Positions 34,557-43,629 are shown, numbered from the stretch's first letter. The stretch: 64,000 nt of DNA from JAPULR01 sp963665075 (GCA_963665075.1 OY762063.1:2356001-2420000); one strand, 5' to 3'. Translations and numbers: made by a program. Notes: generated from the letters alone by a model not told the origin.

Positions 34557-35207
34557 ATGAGGAAGAGAAGCAGGAAAACTTCGGAGAAGCAGCAGAAGAT
34601 GCTCGCGTTTATTCGCGAGTTCATGGCGGATAACGGGTTCCCGCCGACGGTTCGGGACATACAGTTCGCCTGCGGGATCAGTTCCACGTCGGTGGTTGAC
34701 TACAACCTGAGGCTGATGCAGCGGGACGGGCTGATTCGGCGTCGGCCTGAGATGGCTCGAGGGATTGAGTTGCTGGACGCGCAGGGGCGGGCCGCCGGCT
34801 TTCTGCCCCAGATTCCGGTGATGGGGTACATCGCGGCGGGGGAACCGCTGCCCGGGCCCTCCAGCGAGGGTTGGGACCAGGAGCCGCTGGAGACGATCGA
34901 GATGCCGCGGTACATGGCGGATTCGTACAAGGACATGTACGCGCTGCGGGTCAAGGGGACATCGATGATCGACGCGCTGATCGACGACGGGGACATCGTG
35001 CTCATCGACCCGAACCATCAGATCAAGAACGGGGACATGACGGTGGCGTGGCTGAAGCTGGAGCAGGAGGCGACGTTGAAGCGGTTCTACAAGGAGGGCC
35101 GGAAGGTGCGGTTGCAGCCCGCGAACTCGCGGATGAAGCCGATTTACACGAAGGCGTCGAACGTGGAGACGAGGGGCAAGGTGGTGGCGGTGCTGCGGAC
35201 GCTGTAA
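34557..35207 (+). CDS. lexA: LexA repressor
   Basis: A 216-residue SOS repressor with an N-terminal winged helix-turn-helix (DNGFPPTVRDIQFACGISST) and a C-terminal self-cleaving peptidase domain. The scissile Ala-Gly is at about 94-95 in YIAAGEPLPG; the catalytic Ser136 (VKGTSMIDALIDDGDIV) and Lys175 (EATLKRFYKEG) are present, so RecA-stimulated autocleavage should occur. The ATG follows GGGAGG. A rho-independent terminator follows. This is not an LexA-like phage repressor because length and motifs are standard. Confidence 0.95.
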   Translation: MRKRSRKTSEKQQKMLAFIREFMADNGFPPTVRDIQFACGISSTSVVDYNLRLMQRDGLIRRRPEMARGIELLDAQGRAAGFLPQIPVMGYIAAGEPLPGPSSEGWDQEPLETIEMPRYMADSYKDMYALRVKGTSMIDALIDDGDIVLIDPNHQIKNGDMTVAWLKLEQEATLKRFYKEGRKVRLQPANSRMKPIYTKASNVETRGKVVAVLRTL

Positions 35208-35228
35208 GTCCGGGAAGTGAATTTGGGA

Positions 35229-35270
35229 GAGCCGCCGCGCCTTTGAGGGCGGGGCGGCTCTTTTTTATTT
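35229..35270 (+). terminator. Rho-independent terminator of lexA
   Basis: GAGCCGCC (35229-35236) pairs perfectly with GGCGGCTC (35253-35260) across a short loop, immediately followed by TTTTTTATTT. It lies 22 bases beyond the lexA stop. Confidence 0.85.
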
Positions 35271-35490
35271 GGGGGGATGCGCCCCCCCATCCTAACCTTC
35301 CTCCGTGGAGGGATAAGAGGTGAGGGCGGCTCGCGAACGGGGTCTACGGGCGGTTGGGCGCGGGTTGCGATGGATTCCCGTTTTTACGGGAATGACGGAG
35401 GAGGCGCTCATCCTCCGCTCTACCCTTCGACAGGCTCAGGGTGAGTGGGATTTCACTCCATACGCGACCCGCCGTGGGTTTCCGATTGTG
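35271..35490 (+). repeat. R3, R1 and R2 units after lexA
   Basis: One R3 variant, one R1 of the GTTTTTAC type and one R2 occupy the gap. No gene is seen. Confidence 0.8.
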
Positions 35491-35535
35491 CGGGAACGAG
35501 AGAAAGACGAGGAAGGAGGAACGGTGGTGAGGCTC

Positions 35536-35909
35536 TGATATTCTACGGCTTGGATGGGGACCCGCCGCCGATGCTGCCTATGACGCCGTATCCAACCTGC
35601 ACCGACCATACGTCGATGGCGTCGGGGCACTGCTCACGCAGACGCCTGGCTGCGGTCAGAAGATCGTCAGAGACGGCCCAACTCCCACTTGCAACATCTA
35701 TGGAGACGAACTCGCCGTGATGGTTGGCCTCGACTTGGGGCCGGATGTCTCGTTCGTAAATCTCGTCGCCGAGACGGGCGGTCTCTTCTCGGGGGCGACG
35801 TGGGAGGGTTCTGACTCTCTCTCCCTGTACGTGTTGTGGAGTGTCCATGTTGCTCATTGGCTTCCTTTTCTCGACTATGCCGCTACCTTGATATTCTACT
35901 GCTTGGACG
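35536..35909 (+). repeat. Imperfect 21-bp direct repeats bracketing a small gene
   Basis: TGATATTCTACGGCTTGGATG (35536-35556) and TGATATTCTACTGCTTGGACG (35889-35909) match at 19 of 21 positions and enclose the minus-strand gene at 35543-35857. This suggests a duplication or insertion event. Confidence 0.6.
35543..35857 (-). CDS. Uncharacterised ~100-residue family, copy 1
   Basis: A 104-residue acidic protein whose middle reads ARLGDEIYERDIRPQVEANH, then HGEFVSIDVASGSWAVSDDL and VWSVQVGYGVIGSIGGG. It is a clear homologue of the gene at 40812-41114 (matching runs LGDxIYERDIRxxVEAxH and VxIDVxSGSW). ATG 35857 follows AAGGAAG, so I shorten the longer open frame. No known domain is recognised. 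The relative at 40812 is coupled to a retropepsin-like protease; here that partner is missing and a decayed toxin-antitoxin locus lies beside it. Confidence 0.65.
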   Translation of the reverse strand: MSNMDTPQHVQGERVRTLPRRPREETARLGDEIYERDIRPQVEANHHGEFVSIDVASGSWAVSDDLLTAARRLREQCPDAIDVWSVQVGYGVIGSIGGGSPSKP

Positions 35910-35982
35910 TGGTGGGCGGCAACAAAAAGGTCGGCGCCCAAGCGAATCTGATAGTTGTGCCTCAAATCCTTTTTGCATATCG

Positions 35983-36096
35983 TACAATATCACGCGGGGC
36001 GATGAGTTGATCGTTCTGCTATGCGGCGGCGACAAGGACAGCCAGCGGCGAGACATCGAGCGTGCCAAGAGAATGGCGACGGATATGGAAGGGCTA
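35983..36096 (+). pseudogene. C-terminal remnant of a RelE/HigB-type addiction toxin
   Basis: The frame reads YNITRGDELIVLLCGGDKDS followed by QRRDIERAKRMATDMEG. LLCGGDKxxQxxDIxRAK is the C-terminal signature of the putative addiction-module killer proteins (HigB/RelE-like) usually encoded just before HigA-like antitoxins. The N-terminal two thirds of the toxin are absent and the upstream sequence is unrelated. The fragment runs without a stop into the antitoxin frame. It is unlikely to be functional. Confidence 0.65.
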
Positions 36097-36396
36097 ATGT
36101 CTGAGGAGTACCGAAAGTTCAACGCAGCGGACTACGTAAAGACGGAGGAGGATGTCCGAGAGCTTCTCAGAGCGGCTACGGAGGAGGACTCTGGGGACGG
36201 GGCCGTGATTCGCGCCGTCCTGAAGCACGTCGCTCGGACACGGAACATGAGCGTCCTCGCCCGGGAAGCCGGGCTGAACCGGGGCAACCTCTACGAGGCT
36301 CTGTCAGAAGACGGCAACCCCACTCTAGCGACACTGCTGAAGATCACCCGCGCGTTGGGGCTGAGGGTGCGCCTTGAGCCCGTCGAGAGTTCCTGA
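36097..36396 (+). CDS. HigA-like addiction module antitoxin, orphan
   Basis: A 99-residue DNA-binding antitoxin of the type paired with HigB/RelE-like killer proteins. Residues about 10-35 read FNAADYVKTEEDVRELLRAA, and a helix-turn-helix follows in RNMSVLAREAGLNRGNLYEA then LSEDGNPTLATLLKITRALG. The ATG at 36097 has GGAAGGG upstream. The cognate toxin survives only as the C-terminal fragment directly before it, so this is an orphan antitoxin that may regulate itself or neutralise toxins encoded elsewhere. Confidence 0.8.
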   Translation: MSEEYRKFNAADYVKTEEDVRELLRAATEEDSGDGAVIRAVLKHVARTRNMSVLAREAGLNRGNLYEALSEDGNPTLATLLKITRALGLRVRLEPVESS

Positions 36397-36419
36397 CAGA
36401 GCGCGCAAGAGGCTGAGGG

Positions 36420-37000
36420 GGAATTCACCCCCATCCCAACCTTCCCCCATCAAGGGGGAAGGGGCAAGAGGGAGATCGACCCCCTTCGACAGGCCCTTCG
36501 ACAAGCTCAGGACAGGCTCAGGGTGAGCGGTGTGGAGAGTCACCCCCATCCTAACCTTCCCCCGTCGAGGGGGAAGGGAAAAGACAGTAGGGCGGGTTTG
36601 AAACCCGCCCCTAGGGGTTGGGGGGGAAGGGGGCGTTGTTTGTGGGAACGGGATAGGGCGACCGGCCGGTCGCCCCTACGGGATTTGTTGGTGGAAGGGG
36701 GGACTGGATTCCGGCTTTCGCCGGAATGACGGATTAGTGAGGGGGAAGGAGGAAGATGGGTTCCCGCTTTCGCGGGAAAGAGAGTTGAGATGCGGGAATG
36801 ACGGATGGGAGGCGGGAATTGTGGATGGGACGTTGACCATCCGCTCGACCCTTCGACAGGCTCGGGGTGAGCGGATAGGGCATGGGCTCCCGCTTTCGCG
36901 GGAGCAAGAGGGGATGGATTCCCGCCTGCGCGGGAATGACGGAGAGTGGCGGGAATGACGGAGAGTGGCGGGAATGACGATTAGGGGGTTGTTGTGGGGT
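36420..37000 (+). repeat. R1-R3 repeat cluster before the MFS gene
   Basis: Two R3 units, three R2 units (one with an internal duplication), a GGGCGACCGGCCGGTCGCCC palindrome, four R1 hairpins of different types and reiterated GCGGGAATGACGGA tails. No gene is seen in the 670-base interval. Confidence 0.88.
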
Positions 37001-37070
37001 GGGTGGGACGCTGTTATTATCGGTGGGATTCGAGTAGGGGACGCGGGCTGGAGTTTGACGGGAGGGACAG

Positions 37071-38549
37071 TTGGGGCTTTTATCCAATTATCGGGAGGTG
37101 CTGGACACGCCGGCGCGCCGGCAGGTGATGCTGGCCCTTTGCTCGACGTTTCTGCTGGTGCAGGTGGCGAGCTTTCCGGTGGCGTTGGCGCTGCCGAGCA
37201 TCGCCGAGGATTTTCTGATAGACGTGGAGACGGCGGCGTGGGTGCTGGTGGCGGAGCTGCTGGCGCTGGGGGCGACGGTGTATCTGGCGGCGAAGCTGGG
37301 GGACAGGTACGGGCACAGCCGGATTTTCTTCTTCGGGATAGTGATAACGACGTTGGGGGCGGTGGCGGCGGGGTTCGCGATGGACTTCACGCAGCTGCTG
37401 CTGTTCCGGGGGGTGCAGGGGTTGGGGGCGGCGTTGGTGACGGGGAACGCCAACGCGATTCTGGCGGGGACTTTCGCGGCGGAGGAGCGGGGTCGGGCCT
37501 TCGCGGTGCCGATAACGGCGGCCAGGTTCGGGACTTTCGCGGGGTTGATAGCGTTTGCGATATTCCTGCAATGGCTGGGTTGGCGGTTCATCTTCTTCTC
37601 GTTCATACCTATAGGGGTGGTGGCCGTCTTGTCGGGGCTGCCGCTGCTTCGTCAGAAGGTGGAGGAAGGGGCGGCGAGGGACGCGCCGGTGGACTTCGGG
37701 GGCGCGTTCCTGTTCATCGGGATGATTTCGGCGCTTATTCTGTCGGGGCTGCATCTTCACTCAGGGGAAGAGTCGTTCACGAGCGACGACGCCGTTTCGT
37801 ATCACGTGCCGATGCACGTCTTGACCATCGTGCTGCTGGTGGCGTTCATCATCTACGAGCGGAGAGTGAAGCAGCCCTTCGTTGACTTGGGGCAGTTCAA
37901 GAACCGGCATTTTTCGCTGGCGTTGTTTTCCAACACCACGTTCCACTTGTCCATGCTGGCGATAATGACGTTGGTGCCGATTCTGGTGGAGAACGGGTTT
38001 GGGTACGGGCCGCTGTTCGTGATATACGTGCTGCTGCCGCACCAGTGCATGGGGCTGTTCATTCCGATTCTGGCGGGGTGGTACTATGACAGGCACCGAC
38101 CGCGTCTGCTTCGACCGATTTCGTTGTCGTTGATAGCGTTGGGGATATTTCTGTTGGGGATGTTCGCGCTGAAGATACCCTTCTGGCTGATGCCGTTGCT
38201 GCTGTTTCCGGCGTCGATAGGCACGTCGATATTCAACACGATAAACAACGCGGTGATAATGAACTCGGTGGGGAACGAGCATCGGGGGTTCGCGTCGGGG
38301 ATGATAGAGACGACGCGGCACGTGGGGCACACGCTGGGGGCGACGGTGGCGGCGTCGGCGCTGGGGCTGGTGATGCCGGCGGGGATTGCGCTGCTGAGCG
38401 AGGCGGAGGCGCAGGAGTTTTATTTTCGGGGGTTGCAGGCGTCGGCGCTGGTGGTGGTGTGGATAATACTGGCGGGGGCGCTGGTGGCGTTCAACCATCG
38501 GGTATTGCCGACGGGGGCGAAGAGGGGGGCCGGTGGGGGAGGGGGTTAG
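37071..38549 (+). CDS. MFS transporter, DHA2-type with about 14 helices
   Basis: A 492-residue drug/metabolite proton antiporter-like protein. The first helices include TFLLVQVASFPVALALPSI followed by an MFS motif A variant in AKLGDRYGHSRIFFFG, and a motif C-like region around TAARFGTFAGLIAF. Two extra central helices make the DHA2 (EmrB/QacA) layout. The start is TTG 37071 behind GGGAGGG. The substrate cannot be inferred. The C-terminal end is glycine-rich. No regulator is adjacent. Confidence 0.85.
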   Translation: MGLLSNYREVLDTPARRQVMLALCSTFLLVQVASFPVALALPSIAEDFLIDVETAAWVLVAELLALGATVYLAAKLGDRYGHSRIFFFGIVITTLGAVAAGFAMDFTQLLLFRGVQGLGAALVTGNANAILAGTFAAEERGRAFAVPITAARFGTFAGLIAFAIFLQWLGWRFIFFSFIPIGVVAVLSGLPLLRQKVEEGAARDAPVDFGGAFLFIGMISALILSGLHLHSGEESFTSDDAVSYHVPMHVLTIVLLVAFIIYERRVKQPFVDLGQFKNRHFSLALFSNTTFHLSMLAIMTLVPILVENGFGYGPLFVIYVLLPHQCMGLFIPILAGWYYDRHRPRLLRPISLSLIALGIFLLGMFALKIPFWLMPLLLFPASIGTSIFNTINNAVIMNSVGNEHRGFASGMIETTRHVGHTLGATVAASALGLVMPAGIALLSEAEAQEFYFRGLQASALVVVWIILAGALVAFNHRVLPTGAKRGAGGGGG

Positions 38550-38559
38550 AGGCGGGGGA

Positions 38560-39290
38560 GATTCACCGCCATCAAGGAGACCTTTGCGTAACTGCCAAAT
38601 CCGCCATTCAGCCCACCCGAATCACCCCCATCCTAACCTTCCCCCGTCGAGGGGGAAGGGATAAGAGGGGGTACCGCTCGGCCCTTCGACAGGCTCAGGG
38701 TGAGCGGGTTGGGGCGTGGTCAGGGTGAGCGAGGGGGATGGATTCCCGCCTACGCGGGAATGACGGAGGGGGAGGGGGAAGGGATAAGAAGGGGTACCGC
38801 TCGACCCTTCGACGTGCTCAGGGTGAGCGGGTTGAAGTGTGCTCAGGGTGAGCGAGGGGGATGGATTCCCGCCTGCGCGGGAATGACGGAAGGGGAGGGG
38901 GAAGGGATAAGAGGGGGTACCGCTCGACCCTTCGACAGGCCCTTCGACAGGCTCAGGGCGAGGGGGTTGAAGTGTGCTCAGGGTGAGCGAGGGGGATGGA
39001 TTCCCGTTTTCACGGGAATGACGGAGGGGGAGGGGGAAGGGATAAGAGGGGGTACCGCTCGACCCTTCGACATGCTCAGGATGAGCGGGTTGGGGCGTGG
39101 TCAGGGTGAGCGGGAAGATGGACGGTTCGCGAGCCGTCCCTACGGGAGGTTGGGCGTAGGGGGGGATGGATTCCCGTTTTCACGGGAATGACGGAGATGG
39201 GGGCGGGAATGACAGATGCGATTGCGGGAATGATGGGTTGGGTAGGCGGGAATGACGGAGGGGATTGAGGGAATGACGGAGGGGGTGGGG
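38560..39290 (+). repeat. Repeat island with four ~123-135 bp composite units
   Basis: A left MITE end (GGAGACCTTTGCGTAACTGCC, from 38576) is followed by an R3 and by four copies of a composite R2+R1 unit anchored at GTACCGCTCG (38671, 38794, 38917, 39052). The copies carry three different R1 hairpin cores (CTACGC, CTGCGC, TTTTCA), so hairpins vary while flanks are conserved. No gene is seen. Confidence 0.9.
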
Positions 39291-39355
39291 AAATTGTTGG
39301 GGGGGTTGATTTGGGATAGAATAGGTTTGAGCGTTGGAGAATTGGAGGGTTGTCA

Positions 39356-40315
39356 ATGAAAGCAGGACAGTTGACGGGGCCGCGTCGGATGGAAATGGTG
39401 GAGGTGGAGGAGCCTTCGCCGAGGGAGGGGGAGGCGCTGGTGCGGCTGGAGAAGATTTCGATATGCGGTAGCGACATTCGTCCCTTCGCGGCGGTGATGG
39501 ACGAGGCGCGGTATCCGCTGCATCCGGGGCGTCCGACCCACGAGTGCGCGGGGGTGGTGGAGGAGAGTTATTGCGAGGAGTTCAACGTGGGGCAGCGGGT
39601 GATTGCGTTTCCGTATTCGGAGGGGGGATTTCGGGAGTATCTGGCGGTGCCGCCGCAGAATCTTGTGGCGTTGCCAGACGAGGGTTCGTTGGATACGTGG
39701 ATCATGTGTCAGCCGATGGGGACGGTGCTGTATTCGGTGAGCCGGATTGGGGACGTCATCGACAAGAACGTGGTGGTGCTGGGGCAGGGGGCCATCGGGT
39801 TGAGCTTCACGACGTTCCTGAGCGGGATGCATTGTCGGGAGTTGATTGCGGTGGACCTGGAGGACTACAGGTTGGACGTGGCGAAGTCGCTGGGGGCGAC
39901 GCGGACCATCAATCCGCGATATGAGAACGTGATGGAGGCGATTGAGGAGTTGACGGGGGGCGAGGGCGCGGACGTGGTGGTGGAGGCGGCGGGGGAGCAC
40001 GAGACGGTGCGGCAATCGGTGGTGATGGCGAAGAAGTTCGGGACGGTTATCTGGTTCGGGATGACGCACAACGAGTATTTCGCGATTGACTTCCAGCAGA
40101 TACGGAACAAGGACTTGACGATGGTCGGGACGTCGAGCGCGCGGGCGGGGACGATGCCGCGGTACGTGACGCAGGTGGTGCACATGGTGGAGCAGGGGCG
40201 GCTTGACCCGTCGATGCTGGTGACGCACCGGATGAGGGCGGAGGAGGCGCAGGAGGCGTTCGTGATGTACGAGGAGCGGGCGGACGGGGTTATCAAGGTG
40301 GTTATGGATATGTAG
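39356..40315 (+). CDS. Zinc-type alcohol dehydrogenase, MDR family, without structural zinc lobe
   Basis: A 319-residue medium-chain dehydrogenase that oxidises alcohols or polyols with NAD(P). Catalytic zinc ligands are suggested by ISICGSDIRPF and PTHECAGVVEE; the Rossmann motif is VVVLGQGAIGLSF. The four-Cys structural zinc loop normally found between residues 90 and 115 is missing, so the protein is shorter than classical ADHs. The ATG at 39356 lies six bases after GGAGGG, and TAGAAT with TTGTTG sits upstream as a promoter. The substrate is unknown. Confidence 0.87.
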   Translation: MKAGQLTGPRRMEMVEVEEPSPREGEALVRLEKISICGSDIRPFAAVMDEARYPLHPGRPTHECAGVVEESYCEEFNVGQRVIAFPYSEGGFREYLAVPPQNLVALPDEGSLDTWIMCQPMGTVLYSVSRIGDVIDKNVVVLGQGAIGLSFTTFLSGMHCRELIAVDLEDYRLDVAKSLGATRTINPRYENVMEAIEELTGGEGADVVVEAAGEHETVRQSVVMAKKFGTVIWFGMTHNEYFAIDFQQIRNKDLTMVGTSSARAGTMPRYVTQVVHMVEQGRLDPSMLVTHRMRAEEAQEAFVMYEERADGVIKVVMDM

Positions 40316-40319
40316 GGGG

Positions 40320-40735
40320 GACCCGCTCGACCCTTCGTCCTTCGATAAACTCAGAACAGGCTCAGGGTGAGCGGGGGAATCACCCCCATCCTAACCTTCC
40401 CCCGTCGAGGAGACCTTTGCATGACTGCCAAATGCGTCATCAACCACGCCCGAATCACACCCCCATCCCTTCGACAAGCTCAGGACAGGCTCAGGGTGAG
40501 CGGGATGGGGCATGAAGAGGGGAGTGGGCGGCTATGAGGGTTGCGTCTGTGGGGGACTGGATTCCCGCCTTCGCGGGAATGACGGGAGTGGTGGCGGGAA
40601 TGATGGGGGTGGTGGCGGGAATGAGGGGTGCGGGTTGTGAGGGAAGGGCGGGTTTGAAACCCGTCCCTGCGGGGCGGCTATTGGGATGGGGAGGCTACTT
40701 CCCCCGTCAAGGGGGAAGGGATATAACTGCCCTGG
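40320..40735 (+). repeat. R2, R3, MITE left end and R1 units
   Basis: Contains two R2 units, an R3 whose palindrome is broken by a MITE left end (GGAGACCTTTGCATGACTGCC from 40409), one R1 of the GCCTTCGC type and GGGCGGGTTTGAAACCCGTCCC, an additional inverted repeat. The segment from about 40390 to 40465 is the same as 43610-43685. No gene is seen. Confidence 0.85.
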
Positions 40736-40811
40736 AGTCTGTTTTGTTGTCGCAATCGTGGCAAGGTGATAATCTGGAGTCTGTGGAAGAATGTTGTTGA
40801 AGGGGGGATGT

Positions 40812-41114
40812 ATGGGAGACAGAGACGCTCAGACGCCCAGGGCCACTGCGCCAACGCGTCCGTTGGAAGAGATCGCCCGTCTGGGTGACGCCATATATGA
40901 GCGGGACATTCGACGACGGGTGGAGGCGGAGCATGTCGGGGAAGTTGTCGCCATTGACGTGGAAAGTGGAAGCTGGGACATGGGCGACAACGTGATTGTC
41001 GCCACGGACCGCCTGCGTACGCAACGCCCGGAAGCGGTTGACGTCTGGTGTGTGCGGGTCGGGCACCGGACGTTGTATCACTTCGGGGGGAGTTCCCTCC
41101 GGAGAGCGGAGTGA
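40812..41114 (+). CDS. Uncharacterised ~100-residue family, copy 2
   Basis: A 100-residue acidic protein related to the gene at 35543-35857. Shared segments are ARLGDAIYERDIRRRVEAEH, VVAIDVESGSWDMGDN and VDVWCVRVGH. I choose ATG 40812 because GGGGGG lies six bases upstream. Its last codons overlap the start of the retropepsin-like gene (GTGA), so the two are translated together. The repeated I-D-V-x-S-G-S-W pattern suggests a beta-sheet core, but I know no named domain. One interpretation is a regulated pair or a toxin-antitoxin-like unit. Confidence 0.7.
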   Translation: MGDRDAQTPRATAPTRPLEEIARLGDAIYERDIRRRVEAEHVGEVVAIDVESGSWDMGDNVIVATDRLRTQRPEAVDVWCVRVGHRTLYHFGGSSLRRAE

Positions 41115-41482
41115 TCGAGGGGACGGTCAATGCCGCCTATGTGCCGGTCGTAACCCTTGCGGTAGAGGGGCCGTCGGGACAAGTGCGGGAAATCGAAGCC
41201 GTGGTCGATACTGGCTTCAACGGCTATCTTACGTTGCCGCCCGGACTGATTTCGGAAATGGGGTTGCCATTCCTGGCAGGCAAACGGGCGACGCTGGCCG
41301 ATGGCAGCGAGGTGACTTTTCCTTCCTATAGAGTCGTCGTGCTTTGGGAGGGGGAACCGAGAGAAATTGAGGCGGACGCGGCTGACATCATGCCCCTCGT
41401 GGGTATGCGGATGCTTGACGAGCATGACTTGAGCATTCAGGTTCGGGAGGGAGGGCGGGTGGTTATACAGGCGGGAGAGTAG
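41111..41482 (+). CDS. Retropepsin-like aspartyl protease (clan AA)
   Basis: A 123-residue protein with the clan AA aspartic-protease active site VVDTGFNGYLTLP (Asp33-Thr-Gly) followed by the strand ISEMGLPFLAGKRATLADGS and the late hydrophobic VGMRMLDEHDL. It is a single-domain form, so it would need to dimerise like retroviral proteases. The GTG start overlaps the upstream TGA by four bases, with GGAGAG nearby. The target protein is unknown; coupling to the conserved small protein suggests that protein may be a substrate, chaperone or inhibitor. Confidence 0.85.
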   Translation: MIEGTVNAAYVPVVTLAVEGPSGQVREIEAVVDTGFNGYLTLPPGLISEMGLPFLAGKRATLADGSEVTFPSYRVVVLWEGEPREIEADAADIMPLVGMRMLDEHDLSIQVREGGRVVIQAGE

Positions 41483-41489
41483 CGAGGGG

Positions 41490-41840
41490 GGCACCCGCTC
41501 GACCCTTCGACAGGCTCAGGGTGAGCGGGCTGGTTTGAAACCAGCCCCTACGGGAGCGGGGGAATCACCCCCATCCTAGCCTTCCCCCGTCGAGGGGGAA
41601 GGGAGAAGATGGATTCCGGCTTTCGCCGGAATGACGGAGGGGCGCTCGACCCTTCGACAGGCTCAGGGTGAGCGGGCTGGTTTGAAACCAGCCCCTACGG
41701 GAGCGGGGGAATCACCCCCATCCTAACCTTCCCCCGTTGGAGGGGGAAGGGAGAAGAGGGGACTGGATTCGGGCTTTCTTCGGAATGACAGGTGTGGGTT
41801 GATGGGGCAGGGTGGGTTTGAAACCTGCCCCTACGGGGGG
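41490..41840 (+). repeat. R2/R3 repeats with ACCAGCCCC inverted repeat
   Basis: Two nearly identical blocks, each an R2 unit, GGTTTGAAACCAGCCCCTAC and an R3 (41500-41600 and 41640-41755), indicate a local duplication of about 145 bases. A degraded R1 follows. No gene is seen. Confidence 0.85.
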
Positions 41841-41844
41841 ATGG

Positions 41845-43410
41845 TCAGCTGCCTTGCCGTAGTTCTTCGGTGACTTCGAAAGTTACGAATAGGCCAAGGG
41901 GCTGAAGGTCCGACGAGTGGTAGCCTTCTACATTTTCAGTATAATCCGTAAGATAAATCCATTTGATGCCCCATGTTCCGGTTTCGCTGGCTTGTGGAAC
42001 TGTCAAAGCGCCTACGAAGAGGCCGTCATCGATGGCCTCCCAACCCTCATGCAGTGGGCCTCCCAACGTTAATTCCGTGTCCTTTGAAGGGCTTACAAAG
42101 TCCAACTGCGCTATGGCAACCCCTGATAAATCGTCCGTTGCTCTCAGGGTAACTCCAATCTGTCCCGGCCCATCAGTCACGTCTACGGTGTTGGAGTGGA
42201 GGGTAAGTTCCACAGGCGAAGGCGGCTCCAGATCTTGCTGAGAAGTCTTGACTTCGAATGTGGCTGAGAGGCCAAGGGCAATCAGTTCTTCTTCATTGTA
42301 TGTTCGTTGATTTCTGAGCTTGTCGGATAGATAGGCCCTCACGAGCTTCCAAGTCCCGGCTTCGCTGTATTGGAGGACTCTGGCCGAACCCCAATGTACT
42401 GCATCTGTCGGAGAACCGCGGAAGTATTCGTCACGGCCAAACATCGTGGCCCCATGCTTACCGGATGGGCTCTCAAATTCCAGTTGTACGGTCTGAACAC
42501 CGGAATGATCATCAGTCGCCCGTATCGCCATTTCTACGGCCACGAACCTGTCACTAACGTCCACCTCCGGACTGAGAATGGTCACTTCAACTAGCTCTGG
42601 GGGTGCATTGTCCTCTTTCTCCCAAGGCAGTATCTCGAAAGAAGCGGCCAGACCTAGTTCCTCCAGCAAGCCTGGCGAATATGCCCTTTCGTTTCCAGCT
42701 TTGTCCCGTATCCACGCCTCCAATAAACGGCGTGTTTGAGAAGGAAAGAACTGATGATAGAGAAGATTGTACTCGTGTTCCGCATAATTGGAATCTCCAG
42801 TGGTTGGCGGGATGGTGAAAACGGTTCCTCCGCTGATTCCAGGAATGCTATCGAACCGGAATTCCCCTCTGCTGATGCCAGACAGATCATCGTCTACCTT
42901 TATCGTAATTGTTACAGTTGCGGGACCGTGACCCACGTCAATCTGAGTGGGATTAACGGTTATTTCAAGGATCTCCGGAGGGGTAACGTCTTCTGAGATA
43001 GCTATCGGCGAAGGCTCGGGCGTAGGGGTAGGCGTAGGTGACGGTGTGGGATCAGGTATGGGTGATGGCGTGGGCTCAGGCGTAGGTGAATGTGTAGGTT
43101 CAGGTGTGGCTGACGGCGTTGGTTCGGTTGTGGGGGATGGGGTCGGCTCAGGCGTGGATGACGTCGTTGGTTCGGGCGTAGGTGACAGCGTAGGCTTAGG
43201 GGTGGGAGACGGCGTCGGCTCAGATGTAGGTTCGGGTGTAAGCGATTGGGTTGGTTGGAGGGTAGGTGGAGGCGTCGGTTGAGCCGTTGGGTATGGTGTC
43301 GGAATAGGCGTAGTAGTTGGGTGATCAGACTCGCACGCGGTTAGACTGAAGACCATGACGGTCATCAACAAACCGAATCCAAACGGCTTACATCTGTTAA
43401 TCAATCTCAT
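41845..43410 (-). CDS. Surface lipoprotein with proline/threonine stalk and three Ig-like repeats
   Basis: About 521 residues. The N-terminus MRLINRCKPFGFGLLM followed by VMVFSLTACES is a lipoprotein signal with lipobox L-T-A-C. It is followed by about 110 residues of P-T-x-P-x-P-T repeats, a typical extended stalk, and then three related beta-rich domains starting at PPEILEITVNPTQIDVG, PPELVEVTILSPEVDVS and PPSPVELTLHSNTVDVT. Each continues with R/K-A-T/V-D-D-D/H-x-S-G-V/I. These resemble bacterial Ig-like modules. Coding is AT-rich and low in strand bias, so likely acquired. Probable role: cell-surface binding or shield; ligand unknown. Confidence 0.85.
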   Translation of the reverse strand: MRLINRCKPFGFGLLMTVMVFSLTACESDHPTTTPIPTPYPTAQPTPPPTLQPTQSLTPEPTSEPTPSPTPKPTLSPTPEPTTSSTPEPTPSPTTEPTPSATPEPTHSPTPEPTPSPIPDPTPSPTPTPTPEPSPIAISEDVTPPEILEITVNPTQIDVGHGPATVTITIKVDDDLSGISRGEFRFDSIPGISGGTVFTIPPTTGDSNYAEHEYNLLYHQFFPSQTRRLLEAWIRDKAGNERAYSPGLLEELGLAASFEILPWEKEDNAPPELVEVTILSPEVDVSDRFVAVEMAIRATDDHSGVQTVQLEFESPSGKHGATMFGRDEYFRGSPTDAVHWGSARVLQYSEAGTWKLVRAYLSDKLRNQRTYNEEELIALGLSATFEVKTSQQDLEPPSPVELTLHSNTVDVTDGPGQIGVTLRATDDLSGVAIAQLDFVSPSKDTELTLGGPLHEGWEAIDDGLFVGALTVPQASETGTWGIKWIYLTDYTENVEGYHSSDLQPLGLFVTFEVTEELRQGS

Positions 43411-43629
43411 TGGATAGACGCTACAACATATCACCCGTGCTCTTGGATGGGAAAAGTCGCGAGGCAGGATTTAGATCATGAGCACGTCAGACATTATAGA
43501 TGCAGTTCTAAAGTCTGAGAAGATGGCGTGGATCCCGGCGAAAGCCGGAATGACGGATGTGGGTGGAGGGGGAAGGGCGGGCTCAGGGTGAGTGGGGGAA
43601 TCACCCGCATCCTAACCTTCCCCCGTCGA

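Noticed and set aside
35229..35270. Possible small RNA at the lexA 3' end
   Set aside because: The hairpin and T-run are fully explained as a rho-independent terminator; no independent promoter is visible.
43478..43591. Short frame starting M-S-T-S-D-I-I-D-A-V-L-K-S-E-K
   Set aside because: The first ~16 codons look gene-like but the frame immediately continues into R1 and R2 repeat sequence; it could be a truncated gene start, but evidence is too thin.
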